Shown piece by piece: positions 42,759 to 51,639 of a stretch of DNA of 64,000 bases. The DNA comes from JAJYKC01 sp963823105 (lineage in GTDB: Bacteria; Acidobacteriota; Terriglobia; Bryobacterales; Bryobacteraceae). Within the stretch, counting starts at the first letter, position 1. Each line of letters opens with the position of its first letter. The position numbers were made by a program, and so were the translations under genes. Under the pieces are notes generated by a model. The model made no database searches. It had not been told where the DNA came from and saw nothing but the letters and a program-made list of their open reading frames with translations. Location: assembly GCA_963823105.1 (NCBI GenBank), contig CAWGKC010000001.1, positions 558,001-622,000 of the forward strand. Direction: 5' to 3'.

Positions 42759-44174
42759 TTATGGATACGGAAACCAAGCCGATTCAATCGCCGGCTTAGC
42801 ATCGCCCGCCTCGATGATTCTTTCGATCAAGCGCGCGCGCAAATCGGCGGCCACCGCGTGCGTCTCCTCCCGCCCCGCCAAATTCACCTGCTGAAACGGA
42901 TCGGCCAGCAGATCGTACATCATATATTCCACATACCGATCGCTCGACCGCGCCGGCTTCCACCCTTCACGCTTCGGAGCCGCGACGGCATACGTCCACT
43001 CCGGCGTCCGCAGCCCGCGCCCCGTTACGAACTCCGACATCTCAAAATACACTTCGTTCCGCCAGCCCTCCCTCTTCCGCTTCAACAGCGGCAGCGCGCT
43101 CCGCCCCTGCATCGTAGCCGGCGCGCTCACCCCAACCGCGTCGAGCAGCGTCGGAGCCAAATCCACCTGGCTCACCAACTCCGGAATTTCCAAAGACCCA
43201 TCGAACCCCGGCCCCGAAAAGATCATCGGAATGTGGATCGAGCTTTCATGCGGGCTGCGCTTGTATTCGGTATTCCGCGTCCGGAAGTGGCAGCCATGAT
43301 CGCTTAGGAAAACGACGATCGTATTTTTTCCAAAGCCATTCTCATCCAGCGATCTCAGCACTCGCCCCACCGTCTCGTCCATCTTCGCCACGCATCCGTA
43401 GTAGTCGGCCAGTTGGCTGCGCCACGTCCCCGTGAGCGCGCGCAAATCCTCCGGCGTCCACGAATTCCGATACCGCTCCGAATAACCTTCCGGCGCCACG
43501 AACTTATCGATATCGTTCTGATGATGAACTTCCAGGTACGACAGCGTCAGAAAAAACGGCGTGCGCACATTTTTCAAAAACCGCTCCGCCCGCTCCGTCA
43601 TGAAATCCGCGCGATAGATGTTCGAGAAATGCATCGCCCGCCCATCCCCGTCGTATAGATCTCCTTCGAAAGGATGCGACGTGAACTCCAGCACGTTCGA
43701 AGCCTCCCACAAATCGAGAAACCCTCCGCGGTCCGCCGCATCCACGGGCCCCAGCGTTCCGGTGGCGCCTTCGTTCGGCGCAAGGTGCCATTTGCCGATA
43801 TAGTTGGCGCTGTAGCCCGCCTTTCGCAATTGCGTCGCCAGCGTCGTCGCCCCCGGCCGCAATCCCGGCCCGTTCTTCCAAACGCCGTGCGTCGACGGAT
43901 ACTGCCCCGTAAACATGCAAGCCCGCGCCGGCGCGCACACCGGCTGATTGCAAATCGCCGAACGAAACAGCGTGCCCCGCCGCGCCATCCCGTCCAGGTG
44001 CGGAGTCAGGTTCATCGGATTGCGGCCAAGCACGCCCAGGTTATCGGCGCGAAATTGATCGGAAATAATCACCACGATGTTCGGCTTCACGCTCTCGCCG
44101 CCCGCCTGCCCGCCGCCCGCCGCCAGCGCCGCCGCTCCCCGCAACCATTCCCGTCTCGTCGTTTCCTCGGTCAT
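42759..44174 (-). CDS. Tat-exported type I sulfatase
   Basis: 471 residues from ATG at 44174. A Tat-like leader has RREWLRGAAALAAG. The sulfatase signature C-x-P-x-R is CAPAR at 80-84, where Cys80 would be converted to formylglycine by a maturase; the second signature is GYSANYIGKWH. Metal-binding SDQ (39-40) and FLSDHG are present. It hydrolyses sulfate esters, typically of glycans or aryl compounds, in the periplasm. It leads a minus-strand operon with lactonase, acetamidase and ADOP genes, and is divergent from two Gfo/Idh/MocA genes. Substrate unknown. The open frame extends further upstream, antisense to the neighbouring gene; that part is not used. Confidence 0.92.
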   Translation of the reverse strand: MTEETTRREWLRGAAALAAGGGQAGGESVKPNIVVIISDQFRADNLGVLGRNPMNLTPHLDGMARRGTLFRSAICNQPVCAPARACMFTGQYPSTHGVWKNGPGLRPGATTLATQLRKAGYSANYIGKWHLAPNEGATGTLGPVDAADRGGFLDLWEASNVLEFTSHPFEGDLYDGDGRAMHFSNIYRADFMTERAERFLKNVRTPFFLTLSYLEVHHQNDIDKFVAPEGYSERYRNSWTPEDLRALTGTWRSQLADYYGCVAKMDETVGRVLRSLDENGFGKNTIVVFLSDHGCHFRTRNTEYKRSPHESSIHIPMIFSGPGFDGSLEIPELVSQVDLAPTLLDAVGVSAPATMQGRSALPLLKRKREGWRNEVYFEMSEFVTGRGLRTPEWTYAVAAPKREGWKPARSSDRYVEYMMYDLLADPFQQVNLAGREETHAVAADLRARLIERIIEAGDAKPAIESAWFPYP

Positions 44175-44234
44175 CGCCCGCCACCCCCCGCTAGCGCCGC
44201 GCCTCCGCTTGGAATAGCATGATTGGTAACCGCC

Positions 44235-45425
44235 ATGTCCACACAACGTCGTGAGTTCATCAAAACCGCCGCGCTCGCGGCCACCGCCACCGCTCTCTCG
44301 CAAAGCCGCGTTCTCGGCGCAAATAGCCGCGTCCGCATCGGAGCCATCGGCACCGGCGGCCGCTGCCATTATCTCCTGAAACTCCTTAACGACATCGGCG
44401 GCAACGAGATCGCCGTCGTCTGCGACGTCTACGAGCCGCACCGCGCCTCTGCCCGCGAAAAACTCGCCCCGCAGGCCCGCGAGGAATCCGATTACCGCAA
44501 AGTGCTCGACGACACCTCGCTCGACGCCGTCGTCATCGGCGCTCCCGACCATTGGCACGTCCCCCTCACCATCGCCGCCGTGCAGGCGGGCAAGGACGTC
44601 TACGTCGAAAAACCCGTCACTCACTCCATCTCCGAAGGCGATCTGCTCGAAAAAGCCGTCGATCAATCCAAACGCGTCGTCCAAACCGGAACGCAGCAGC
44701 GAAGCTGGCCCCATTTCCAGGAGGCGAAGGCGCTCATCGGCTCCGGAGCCCTCGGCCAGATCACCTTCATCGAAACCCACTGGTATCAAAACCTGCTTCA
44801 TCTCCAGAACGGCCCTCCGCCGGTCGATGAATCCAAGCTCGATTGGAAAACCTTCCTCGGCGACGCGCCCGGCCAGCCCTTCGACGCGCTTCGCTTTAGC
44901 AACTGGCGCTGGTTCTGGGATTTCGGCGGCGGCTCGCTCACCGACCTGTTCACCCACTGGGTCGATGTCGCCCAATGGTATATGGGCGGCGACACCCCCA
45001 CCACCGCCACGGCCATCGGAGCCAACCTCGCCATCCCCCGCATTCAATGCCCCGACACCATCAGCGCGTCGTTCCTTTATCCAGGCAATTTCGAGGTCGT
45101 TTTCCGCTGCAGCATGATCGGCTATCTCCAAGGCGGCGGCCTCACCTTCCGCGGCACCAAAGGGATGCTGCGCATCGACCGCAGCGGCTACGCTTTCTAT
45201 AACGAACCCACCCATTATTCCGAGACGCTGGATCTACCCGCGCCGTCTCAGCAGGCGAAATCCTCGGAAGACGGGACGAAATACCACATGAAGAATTTTC
45301 TCGATTGCATCCAATCGCGCGGCATCCCCAACGCCCCGGTCTCGGTCGGCATCGCCGCCGCCCGCACCAGCCATCTCGGCAACATCGCCTTCCGCGAGAA
45401 CCGCATCGTCCGCTATCCTTCTTAG
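44235..45425 (+). CDS. Tat-exported Gfo/Idh/MocA family oxidoreductase
   Basis: 396 residues from ATG at 44235 (MSTQRREFIKTAALAATATALS, a Tat signal). Rossmann fold GAIGTGGRC with the NAD(P)-binding glycines near 40, then DAVVIGAPDHWHVPLTIAA and KDVYVEKPVTHSISEGD carrying the EKP catalytic Lys. The C-terminal substrate domain includes NWRWFWDFGGGSLTDLFTHWVDVAQWYMG, typical of secreted GFO-like enzymes. It probably oxidises a sugar or glycoside with a tightly held cofactor in the periplasm. Paired with a second family member just downstream. Confidence 0.9.
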   Translation: MSTQRREFIKTAALAATATALSQSRVLGANSRVRIGAIGTGGRCHYLLKLLNDIGGNEIAVVCDVYEPHRASAREKLAPQAREESDYRKVLDDTSLDAVVIGAPDHWHVPLTIAAVQAGKDVYVEKPVTHSISEGDLLEKAVDQSKRVVQTGTQQRSWPHFQEAKALIGSGALGQITFIETHWYQNLLHLQNGPPPVDESKLDWKTFLGDAPGQPFDALRFSNWRWFWDFGGGSLTDLFTHWVDVAQWYMGGDTPTTATAIGANLAIPRIQCPDTISASFLYPGNFEVVFRCSMIGYLQGGGLTFRGTKGMLRIDRSGYAFYNEPTHYSETLDLPAPSQQAKSSEDGTKYHMKNFLDCIQSRGIPNAPVSVGIAAARTSHLGNIAFRENRIVRYPS

Positions 45426-45458
45426 TTAGGAGAATCCATCTTAGTTAGGAGAATTCAT
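45421..45458 (+). repeat. Tandem 19-base repeat duplicating a ribosome binding site
   Basis: Two copies (45421-45439 and 45440-45458) differ at one base. Each contains TTAGTTAGGAGAAT, so the AGGAGA ribosome binding site is present twice; the second is correctly spaced to the ATG at 45461, and the first overlaps the previous gene's TAG. Confidence 0.9.
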
Positions 45459-45460
45459 CC

Positions 45461-46750
45461 ATGTCCGACGATCTCAGCCGCCGTTCGTTCCTCACGCGCA
45501 CCGCCGGAATCGCCCTCGCCGCCGCCCCCGCCATTCTGCCCGCGCGCGCCGCCGAGAACGCGATTCATATCGGCTTCATCGGAGCCGGAAGCCGCGGCTA
45601 TTATCTGATGGAGCGATTTTACAAAGGCGGCTCGGCCGCCAGCGCCCAGATCGTCGCCGTCTGCGACGCCTATACAGGCAATCTCCAGCGCGGGAAAGAT
45701 CGCGTGCAGACCCTCGGCGGCAACACCCCCAAGGCTTATGAGGACTATCACGACCTGCTCGCCGATTCGAGCGTGGACGCCGTCTTCATCGCCACGCCCG
45801 AGCATCTGCATTACCCGATGTTCATGGACGCCATCAAAGCCGGCAAGAATATCTACTGCGAGAAACCGCTCGCGCACACCATCGAGCAAGGCGAGGAGAT
45901 GGTGAAGGCCGCCGAAGCTTCCGGCAAAGTGGTGCAGGTGGGCACGCAGAACCGCAGCAATTCCCTTTACATCAAGGCAAAAGAAATGGTCGCGCAGGGC
46001 ATGATCGGCAACATCCATTATGTCCGCGCATACTGGTACCGCAACTCGCTCGACGACGATCCGGCCTGGCGCTACGCGATCCCCGCCGACGCCAACCCCA
46101 GCAACACCGATTGGAAAAAATTCCTCGGACCCGCGCCGGAACGCGCCTTCGACAAGCAGCGCTATTATCAGTGGCGGCTTTATTGGGATTACTCCGGCGG
46201 CATCTCCACCGACCTGCTGGTCCATCAAACCGACATCACCAACTTCGTCTGCGGCAAAACCGTTCCTTCCACCTGCGTCGCTTCCGGCGGCATCTACCGC
46301 TGGACGGACGACGATCGCGAAGTGCCCGACACCTTCAGCGCGCTGTATGAATATCCGGACCGCTTTCACATCAACTACAGCTCTTACTTCGGCAACGTCC
46401 ACTACGGCTACGGCGAAAATTTCATGGGCGACGAAGGCACCATCGAAGTGTTGAATCGCAGCGAGCTGAACTTCTATCCGGAGTCGTTCAAGCGAGGCGG
46501 CAAGGACGCCACGCCGGCCAAAATCGCCGCCCGTAAACAGGTGAACATTCAACTGCCGGGCAACGACAACAAGGCCGTCGAGGCTCACATCTTGAATTTC
46601 GTTCAAACGATGCACGGCCAGGCGCAGATCGTCGCTCCGCCGCGCATCGGCCAGCAGGCGGCCATTTCGGGCCATCTCGCCACGCTCTCCTTCCGCAATA
46701 ACAAGAAGGCGATCTGGCACGACGACACCCGCAATTACACGTTCGCTTGA
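45461..46750 (+). CDS. Tat-exported Gfo/Idh/MocA family oxidoreductase
   Basis: 429 residues, AGGAGA ten bases upstream. Tat signal with RRSFLTRTAGIALAAAPAILPARAAE. Rossmann GFIGAGSRGYYLMERF, then DAVFIATPEHLHYPMFMDAIKAG and KNIYCEKPLAHTIEQGEEM with the EKP catalytic Lys. The C-terminal domain has YYQWRLYWDYSGGISTDLLVHQTD. It is similar in plan to the preceding gene but not a close copy, so the two may handle different steps of a keto-sugar route (oxidation at C3, then reduction), working with DUF1080-type hydrolases and lactonases. Confidence 0.9.
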   Translation: MSDDLSRRSFLTRTAGIALAAAPAILPARAAENAIHIGFIGAGSRGYYLMERFYKGGSAASAQIVAVCDAYTGNLQRGKDRVQTLGGNTPKAYEDYHDLLADSSVDAVFIATPEHLHYPMFMDAIKAGKNIYCEKPLAHTIEQGEEMVKAAEASGKVVQVGTQNRSNSLYIKAKEMVAQGMIGNIHYVRAYWYRNSLDDDPAWRYAIPADANPSNTDWKKFLGPAPERAFDKQRYYQWRLYWDYSGGISTDLLVHQTDITNFVCGKTVPSTCVASGGIYRWTDDDREVPDTFSALYEYPDRFHINYSSYFGNVHYGYGENFMGDEGTIEVLNRSELNFYPESFKRGGKDATPAKIAARKQVNIQLPGNDNKAVEAHILNFVQTMHGQAQIVAPPRIGQQAAISGHLATLSFRNNKKAIWHDDTRNYTFA

Positions 46751-46772
46751 ACTTCGGCATAGAATAGCCCTT

Positions 46773-47939
46773 ATGCCCAAAAGCACATCCGGCTCCGGCC
46801 GCTTAATTCTGGCGGCCATCCTCGCCATCCTCGTCTATGGCGTCATCGCTTCCATCCTGGGAACTATCCTGCCGGATCTCACCACGCGCCTCCAGCTCAC
46901 CAATCAACAGAGCGGCAACATCGCTCTCGGACAGGCGCTGGGCCTGATTATCGCTTCCATCTCCGTGGGACCGCTGATCGATAAGCGCGGGAAGAAGCTT
47001 GCGCTGTTGCTCGGCTTGGGCTTGATCGCGATCGCCCTGTTCGCCCTGCCGCACGCGCCCACGTTCGAGATCGTGGCGTTTTTGTTTTTTCTGTTGGGAG
47101 CGGGCGGCGGAATCGTCGTGACGGCCGCCAACGCGTTGGCAAGCGACGTCAGCGAGGACCGGCGCGCATCGGTGCTGAACTTGCTCAATCTTTTCTTCGG
47201 ACTCGGCGGCTTGATCACGCCGTTTCTCGCGGCGAATTTGTTCGCCGGAAACGCCGTCCGCCTCAGCCTGTTCGCCGGCATCCTCGCCGTCGTCGCCCTC
47301 GCCGTCCAAGTCGTCACTCCGATGCCGGTTCCCGTCCCCTCCACGGCCGGTGCTCCCGGAAAAGGCGAAGGCGTCTTATCCCGGCCGGTGCTCTATGTTC
47401 TGGCGCTGTTCCTCTTCTTATATGTCGCCTGCGAAGTCGGCGTGTGGAATTGGCTGCCGAAGTATCTCATCAGCCGCGGCATCGATCAGACGCGCGCGCT
47501 GAATATTCTTTCGCTCGGTTTCGCGCTCGGCCTCCTCATCGGCCGCGTGGTGATTTCGCGCGTCCTGATCAAAGTCCGCGCGGTCACCGTAACGCTGGGA
47601 GCAGCCATCCTAATGTCGATCACGACTTACGTGATGCTTCAGACCGCCGATCCGACGATGGCGGGCATCGCCGTCTTCTGCGCCGGCTTGGCGATGGCGC
47701 CGGTTTTTCCGACCACGCTCGCGATGGTCGGCGACGCGTTCCCGCGCTCGCCCGCCACGGCGATGGGCATCGTCATCACCTGCGGGTGGATCGGGCTGGC
47801 GGTCAGCTCCCCCATCATCGGTTCGTTCGCGCAATCGGCCAGCCTTGGCACGGCGCTCCTGCTGATCCCGGCTTTCTCGGTGCTGATGATTTTCGTGAAC
47901 CTCGCGCTTCGCCCGATGCTCTCCAAGCCTGCCGCCTGA
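46773..47939 (+). CDS. MFS sugar-type transporter
   Basis: 388 residues with about twelve hydrophobic segments (first AAILAILVYGVIASILGTILPDL). The loop 2-3 motif appears as GPLIDKRGKKLALLLG and the central loop lies at about residues 185-205. Segment pattern and context, 22 bases after two Gfo/Idh/MocA genes, suggest import of the sugar product or its derivative. The exact substrate cannot be read from sequence. Intact. Confidence 0.85.
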   Translation: MPKSTSGSGRLILAAILAILVYGVIASILGTILPDLTTRLQLTNQQSGNIALGQALGLIIASISVGPLIDKRGKKLALLLGLGLIAIALFALPHAPTFEIVAFLFFLLGAGGGIVVTAANALASDVSEDRRASVLNLLNLFFGLGGLITPFLAANLFAGNAVRLSLFAGILAVVALAVQVVTPMPVPVPSTAGAPGKGEGVLSRPVLYVLALFLFLYVACEVGVWNWLPKYLISRGIDQTRALNILSLGFALGLLIGRVVISRVLIKVRAVTVTLGAAILMSITTYVMLQTADPTMAGIAVFCAGLAMAPVFPTTLAMVGDAFPRSPATAMGIVITCGWIGLAVSSPIIGSFAQSASLGTALLLIPAFSVLMIFVNLALRPMLSKPAA

Positions 47940-47953
47940 GAACCGCCGTGCGA

Positions 47954-48334
47954 TCAGAGCGTGTGTTTCCCGCACCCGAACGGCCCGCACCTTAAAATGA
48001 CGGCGGCCGTGATTCCCAGCGCGGCGACTCCAATCACCACTCCGATCAATACATTGCGCTTGACATGCGATTTTCCCGAAATCTTTTGAACCGAGGCCAC
48101 ATCGTCAAACGCAATCTGGCGTTCGCCTTGACGCGCATCGACAAGCGTAAAACCGGAGCTCGAAACCGGTCCTGTCGCGCCCCGCATTTTTTGTTTATTC
48201 TTGAGGTGGACTTCGATCCTGGTTCCCGCCGGCATTGCGGCAATCTGGCTTGCCACGCTATCGGCGCCGAAAGCCGCAGGCTCCAGATGCACCGCCATTA
48301 GCGTCATCAGGGCTAGAGATAGTAAACCTCTCAT
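47954..48334 (-). CDS. Small secreted protein with LSm/SH3-like domain and C-terminal membrane segment
   Basis: 126 residues; ATG at 48334 has GGGGAGGA upstream, so the longer frame from 48421 is rejected. Signal peptide MRGLLSLALMTLMAVHLEPAAFG. Residues about 35-80 have the pattern GTRIEVHLKNKQKMRG...GFTLVDARQGERQIAFDDVASVQKI, as in an Sm-like or SH3-like beta barrel. A hydrophobic stretch VLIGVVIGVAALGITAAVIL follows near 98-117. Similar small exported proteins are common in acidobacteria; function unknown. Convergent with the MFS gene (14 bases apart). Confidence 0.75.
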   Translation of the reverse strand: MRGLLSLALMTLMAVHLEPAAFGADSVASQIAAMPAGTRIEVHLKNKQKMRGATGPVSSSGFTLVDARQGERQIAFDDVASVQKISGKSHVKRNVLIGVVIGVAALGITAAVILRCGPFGCGKHTL

Positions 48335-48460
48335 TTGTCCTCCCCGTGCGGAGCCCCATCTTGTCAGCCGATATAGCGGAACACCGGCAATGCCACCGCC
48401 ATGATCGCACTGTCGCGGCATGATAACACGCCGGCGATCCGCGTTGCTTGCGGTGAGCTA

Positions 48461-48673
48461 TTACCGGTTCTTGATAAATCCGGCCGTACCGCCGGGAAGT
48501 TCGTTCAGAACGTTTGGCGGCGGGGATTTGGCGGGCGGAAGGGTGACCGCGCAGGGCGGCAGCGCGGGCGGCGGTCGAAGTTCGCGCCGGCTCCAGCCCG
48601 CCAGCGCCAAAGCGCCAAGCAATAAATACCCGCACAGGATGGCCGCCGCCTTCCAATTTTGAAATCTAGCCAT
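48461..48673 (-). CDS. Possible small membrane-anchored, proline-rich protein
   Basis: 70 residues with an N-terminal hydrophobic segment (AAAILCGYLLLGALALAGW) and a proline-rich tail (RPPPALPPC, PPAKSPPP). AGGA sits about seven bases before the ATG at 48673. It could be a real short exported peptide or a chance frame; no homology recognised. It lies between a small secreted gene and the divergent WG-repeat gene. Confidence 0.35.
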   Translation of the reverse strand: MARFQNWKAAAILCGYLLLGALALAGWSRRELRPPPALPPCAVTLPPAKSPPPNVLNELPGGTAGFIKNR

Positions 48674-48747
48674 ACGGAAGTCCTAGCCGGACTCGTCACT
48701 GCACATCGCGTTCCATATGGTATCCCGCGTGCCTCCTTAATGGGGTC

Positions 48748-49695
48748 ATGAGCGCAAAGACTTGGGTTTCGCACGAACCGGCTGTAGAATTTACCGACGA
48801 GAAGAGCCCGTCCGGCAAAATTGTCAGACTGACTGGATTCGGGGTGCTGGCGCTCGCCGTCGTGGCGGTGGTGGCGTTTTTCTTTCTCCATAGTTCCGGG
48901 CCGCTTTATCCGGTTCCGATGAATGGAAAGTATGGCTACATCGACAAGACGGGGCGGCTGGCGGTTCCGGCGCAATTCGACGACGCCCGCGCCTTCGCCG
49001 AGGGATTGGCTCCAGTCGAAAGCCAGCAGAAATGGGGCTACATCGACCAGAACGGGCGATTGACGATTCCGGAGCAATACGACATGGCGAGTCCTTTTTC
49101 GCACGGCTTGGCCTTGGTGGGCGTGGGCGCTAAACTCGGCTATATCAGCCGCGATGGACGGTTCGTTCTGAATCCGCAATACGACCAGGCGGGAGCGTTC
49201 GGCGACGGAATGGCGCCGGTGCAGATCGCCGGGCGCTGGGGCTATATCAATAGGGACGGCAAATTCCCGATCGATCTGCAGTTCGACGATGCTGGAACGT
49301 TTTCCGAAGGGCTTGCGCCGGTGCGATTCGCCACCGTCTACGGATACATCGACAAGAAGGGCTTGCTGGCGATCAACCCGGTCTATTTGAGCGCGGGCCG
49401 GTTCTCCGAGGGGCTTGCCGCGGTGAACAAGAACGGGAAATTCGGCTATATCAACGAATCCGGAAAGATGACCATCGAGCCGCAGTTCGATTCGGGCGGG
49501 GACTTTTCCAACGGCCTGGCGCTGGTGTCGGTCGGCGGGCGGTTCGGATTTATCAATAAGGACGGGAAATTCGCGGTGAACCCGCGCTTCGATCAAGCCG
49601 GACCGTTCTCCGGAGTGCTGGCGCCGGTGTGGATCGGGACCCACCAGTATTACATCAACGGCAATGGCATGTACGTTTGGAAGTCCGCCAATTAA
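48748..49695 (+). CDS. WG-repeat membrane-anchored protein
   Basis: 315 residues. A short cytoplasmic tail, one membrane segment (LAVVAVVAFFFL, about 35-47), then seven WG-type repeats of about 37 residues (e.g. YGYIDKTGRLAVPAQFDDARAFAEGLAPV), covering about 55-310. WG repeats form a beta-rich surface domain in many bacterial envelope proteins, mostly of unknown function. It is followed two bases later by a CAP-domain gene on the same strand. It could be an envelope binding protein; nothing enzymatic is visible. Confidence 0.88.
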   Translation: MSAKTWVSHEPAVEFTDEKSPSGKIVRLTGFGVLALAVVAVVAFFFLHSSGPLYPVPMNGKYGYIDKTGRLAVPAQFDDARAFAEGLAPVESQQKWGYIDQNGRLTIPEQYDMASPFSHGLALVGVGAKLGYISRDGRFVLNPQYDQAGAFGDGMAPVQIAGRWGYINRDGKFPIDLQFDDAGTFSEGLAPVRFATVYGYIDKKGLLAINPVYLSAGRFSEGLAAVNKNGKFGYINESGKMTIEPQFDSGGDFSNGLALVSVGGRFGFINKDGKFAVNPRFDQAGPFSGVLAPVWIGTHQYYINGNGMYVWKSAN

Positions 49696-49696
49696 G

Positions 49697-50164
49697 ATGT
49701 GGCGCATTGCCGCGATCGCGGGTCTCGTCGCCGTGGGCGCTCCGGGGCAAAGCCGCGATCCTGCGCGCGAAATGCTGGCCGCGCACAATGCGGTGCGGGC
49801 GCGCTTACAACTTCCCCCGCTGCGTTGGTCGAGCGGAATCGCCGCTTACGCCCAACAGTGGGCGAATTATTTGGAAGCGCACCACGAGTTCCAACATCGC
49901 AAGCAATCGAAATACGGCGAGAATCTATTCATGAGCCGCGGGGAGGCGGCGACGCCGGCGGACGTGGTCAAGGACTGGGCGTCGGAGGCGAAGGATTACG
50001 ATTACCGGAGTAACTCCTGCCGCGGAGTTTGCGGACATTATACCCAGATCGTTTGGCGCGACACGGCGGAGGTCGGCTGCGCGGTGGCGCGCGCGGGCAA
50101 GGAAGAAACCTGGGTTTGCAACTATAGCCCGCCGGGGAACATCGTCGGCATGCGGCCGTATTGA
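49697..50164 (+). CDS. Secreted CAP-domain (SCP/PR-1-like) protein
   Basis: 155 residues from the ATG at 49697. Signal peptide MWRIAAIAGLVAVGAPG-QS. CAP domain with AAHNAVRARLQLPPLRWSSGIAAYAQQWANYL, HRKQSKYGENLF (His and Glu of the CAP cavity), CGHYTQIVWRDTAEVGCAVA, and a C-terminal WVCNYSPPGNIVGMRPY. Two Cys pairs are likely disulfides. CAP proteins are extracellular with diverse or unknown roles. Probably co-transcribed with the WG-repeat gene. Confidence 0.9.
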   Translation: MWRIAAIAGLVAVGAPGQSRDPAREMLAAHNAVRARLQLPPLRWSSGIAAYAQQWANYLEAHHEFQHRKQSKYGENLFMSRGEAATPADVVKDWASEAKDYDYRSNSCRGVCGHYTQIVWRDTAEVGCAVARAGKEETWVCNYSPPGNIVGMRPY

Positions 50165-50228
50165 AACCACTCCCTTACGGTCGCGGCTCGGAAATGCGTG
50201 TTCGGAACGGTTGTTTGGTGGCACGGGG

Positions 50229-51639
50229 TTATTGCCAGCCGCCGCCGAGGGCGCGATAGAGCTCCACGACCGAAAGGAGTTCGTCGCGGCGCAACTGGGC
50301 GAGGGTGAGTTGGCCTTGAAATAAATTGCGCTGCGCGTCGAGCACTTGGAGATAGCTGTCGAGGCCTCCTTTGTATCGCAAAGTCGAAAGGCGGACGGTG
50401 TCTTCGAGGGCGGCCACCAGTATCCGCTCCTGCTCGCGCTGTTCGACGGTTTTGCGATAGCCGATGAGCGCGTCGGAGACTTCTTTGAAGCCGTTCTGGA
50501 TGGATTTTTGATAGGCGAGCAACGCTTCGCGCTTCTGCGCTTCGGTGAGATGGACGTTGGCGCGAATGCGGCCGGCGGTGAAGATGGGCAGAGTGGCGGC
50601 GGGTGCGAAGCTCCACTGGCGGCCGGGGCCGGTGAAGAGGCTGGTCAGCGCCTGGCTTTGGCCGCCGAGGAAACCGGTGAGCGAAATTTGCGGGAAGTAT
50701 TGCGCCTTGGCCGCGCCGATTTCGGCGTTGGCGGCGATTAGCGTTTGTTCGGCCTGGCGAATGTCGGGGCGCCGTTCGAGAAGCGAGGAGGGGAGACCGG
50801 CGGGAACTTCCGGCGGCGAGGAGAGTTCGTTCAGCGGCCGGCCGCGCGGGATGTCGCCCGGACTTTTGCCGAGCAGTAGGCTGAGGGCGTCCTCGGTTTG
50901 CCCGATGGAACGCTCGGTGGCGGCGATCTGCGCGGTGGCGGTGTAGAGCAATTGCTCGGCTTGGCGGACGTCGAGGCCGGTGGCGACGCCGCGTTGTTTG
51001 CGCAGCGTGGTGAGCTTCAGGCCCTTGTTGGCCGGCGTCGCGGGTTCTTTGGGAGATTTCGAGTTCGAGGTCGAGCTCGCGGAGGTTGAAATACGTGGTC
51101 GAGACGTCGCCAATCAAGGTGGTGACGACGCCGCGGCGCGCTTCCTCGCTGGAAAGATATTGGGCGCGGGCGGCTTCATTCAAACGGCGGAGACGGCCCC
51201 ACAGATCGAGCTCCCAACTGAGGCTGAAACCGGCCTGCGTATAGCTGAGCGCGGTGTTGGTGCTGGGCGGGAGGGGGAAGAAAATGTTGCCGATGGTGGA
51301 GGTGCGGACGGGCGACCATTGGGCCGTGGCGTCGAGCTCCGGGAAAAGCGCCGAGCGCTGAATGCCGTATTGGGCGCGGGTTTCGAGGACGCGCTCGGCG
51401 GCGATGCGCAGATCGAAATTTTGTTGGAGCGCGGTGTTGACCAACGCGGTGAGCGCGTCGTCGTGGAAAAGATCGAACCACTTCGTATCGGAGAGGGATT
51501 GCGCGGAAGGAGCTTGGCCGGGGTTGGGCGCATTGCGGTATTGCGGCGGAACTTCGGCCGTTGGGCGTTTGTAGTTTGGACCGACGGCGCAGCCGGTGAG
51601 GAGCGCCGCGAGGGGAAAGAGAAACGCGGCACGCATCAT
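50229..51639 (-). pseudogene. RND efflux outer-membrane lipoprotein (NodT/OprM family), one frameshift
   Basis: Starts at 51639 with a lipoprotein signal (lipobox LTGC). First half reads WFDLFHDDALTALVNTALQQNFDLRIAAERV ... FSLSWELDLWGRLRRLNEAARAQYL. One extra base near 51034 breaks the frame; after it NKGLKLTTLRKQRGVATGLDVRQAEQLL ... RPDIRQAEQTLIAANAEIGAAKAQYFP ... ALGGGW to the stop at 50229. Corrected length is about 469 residues, full for the family. It forms the TolC-like trimeric exit duct for the RND pump upstream, with which its ATG overlaps (ATGA). Loss would disable export, so a sequencing indel should be considered. Confidence 0.87.
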
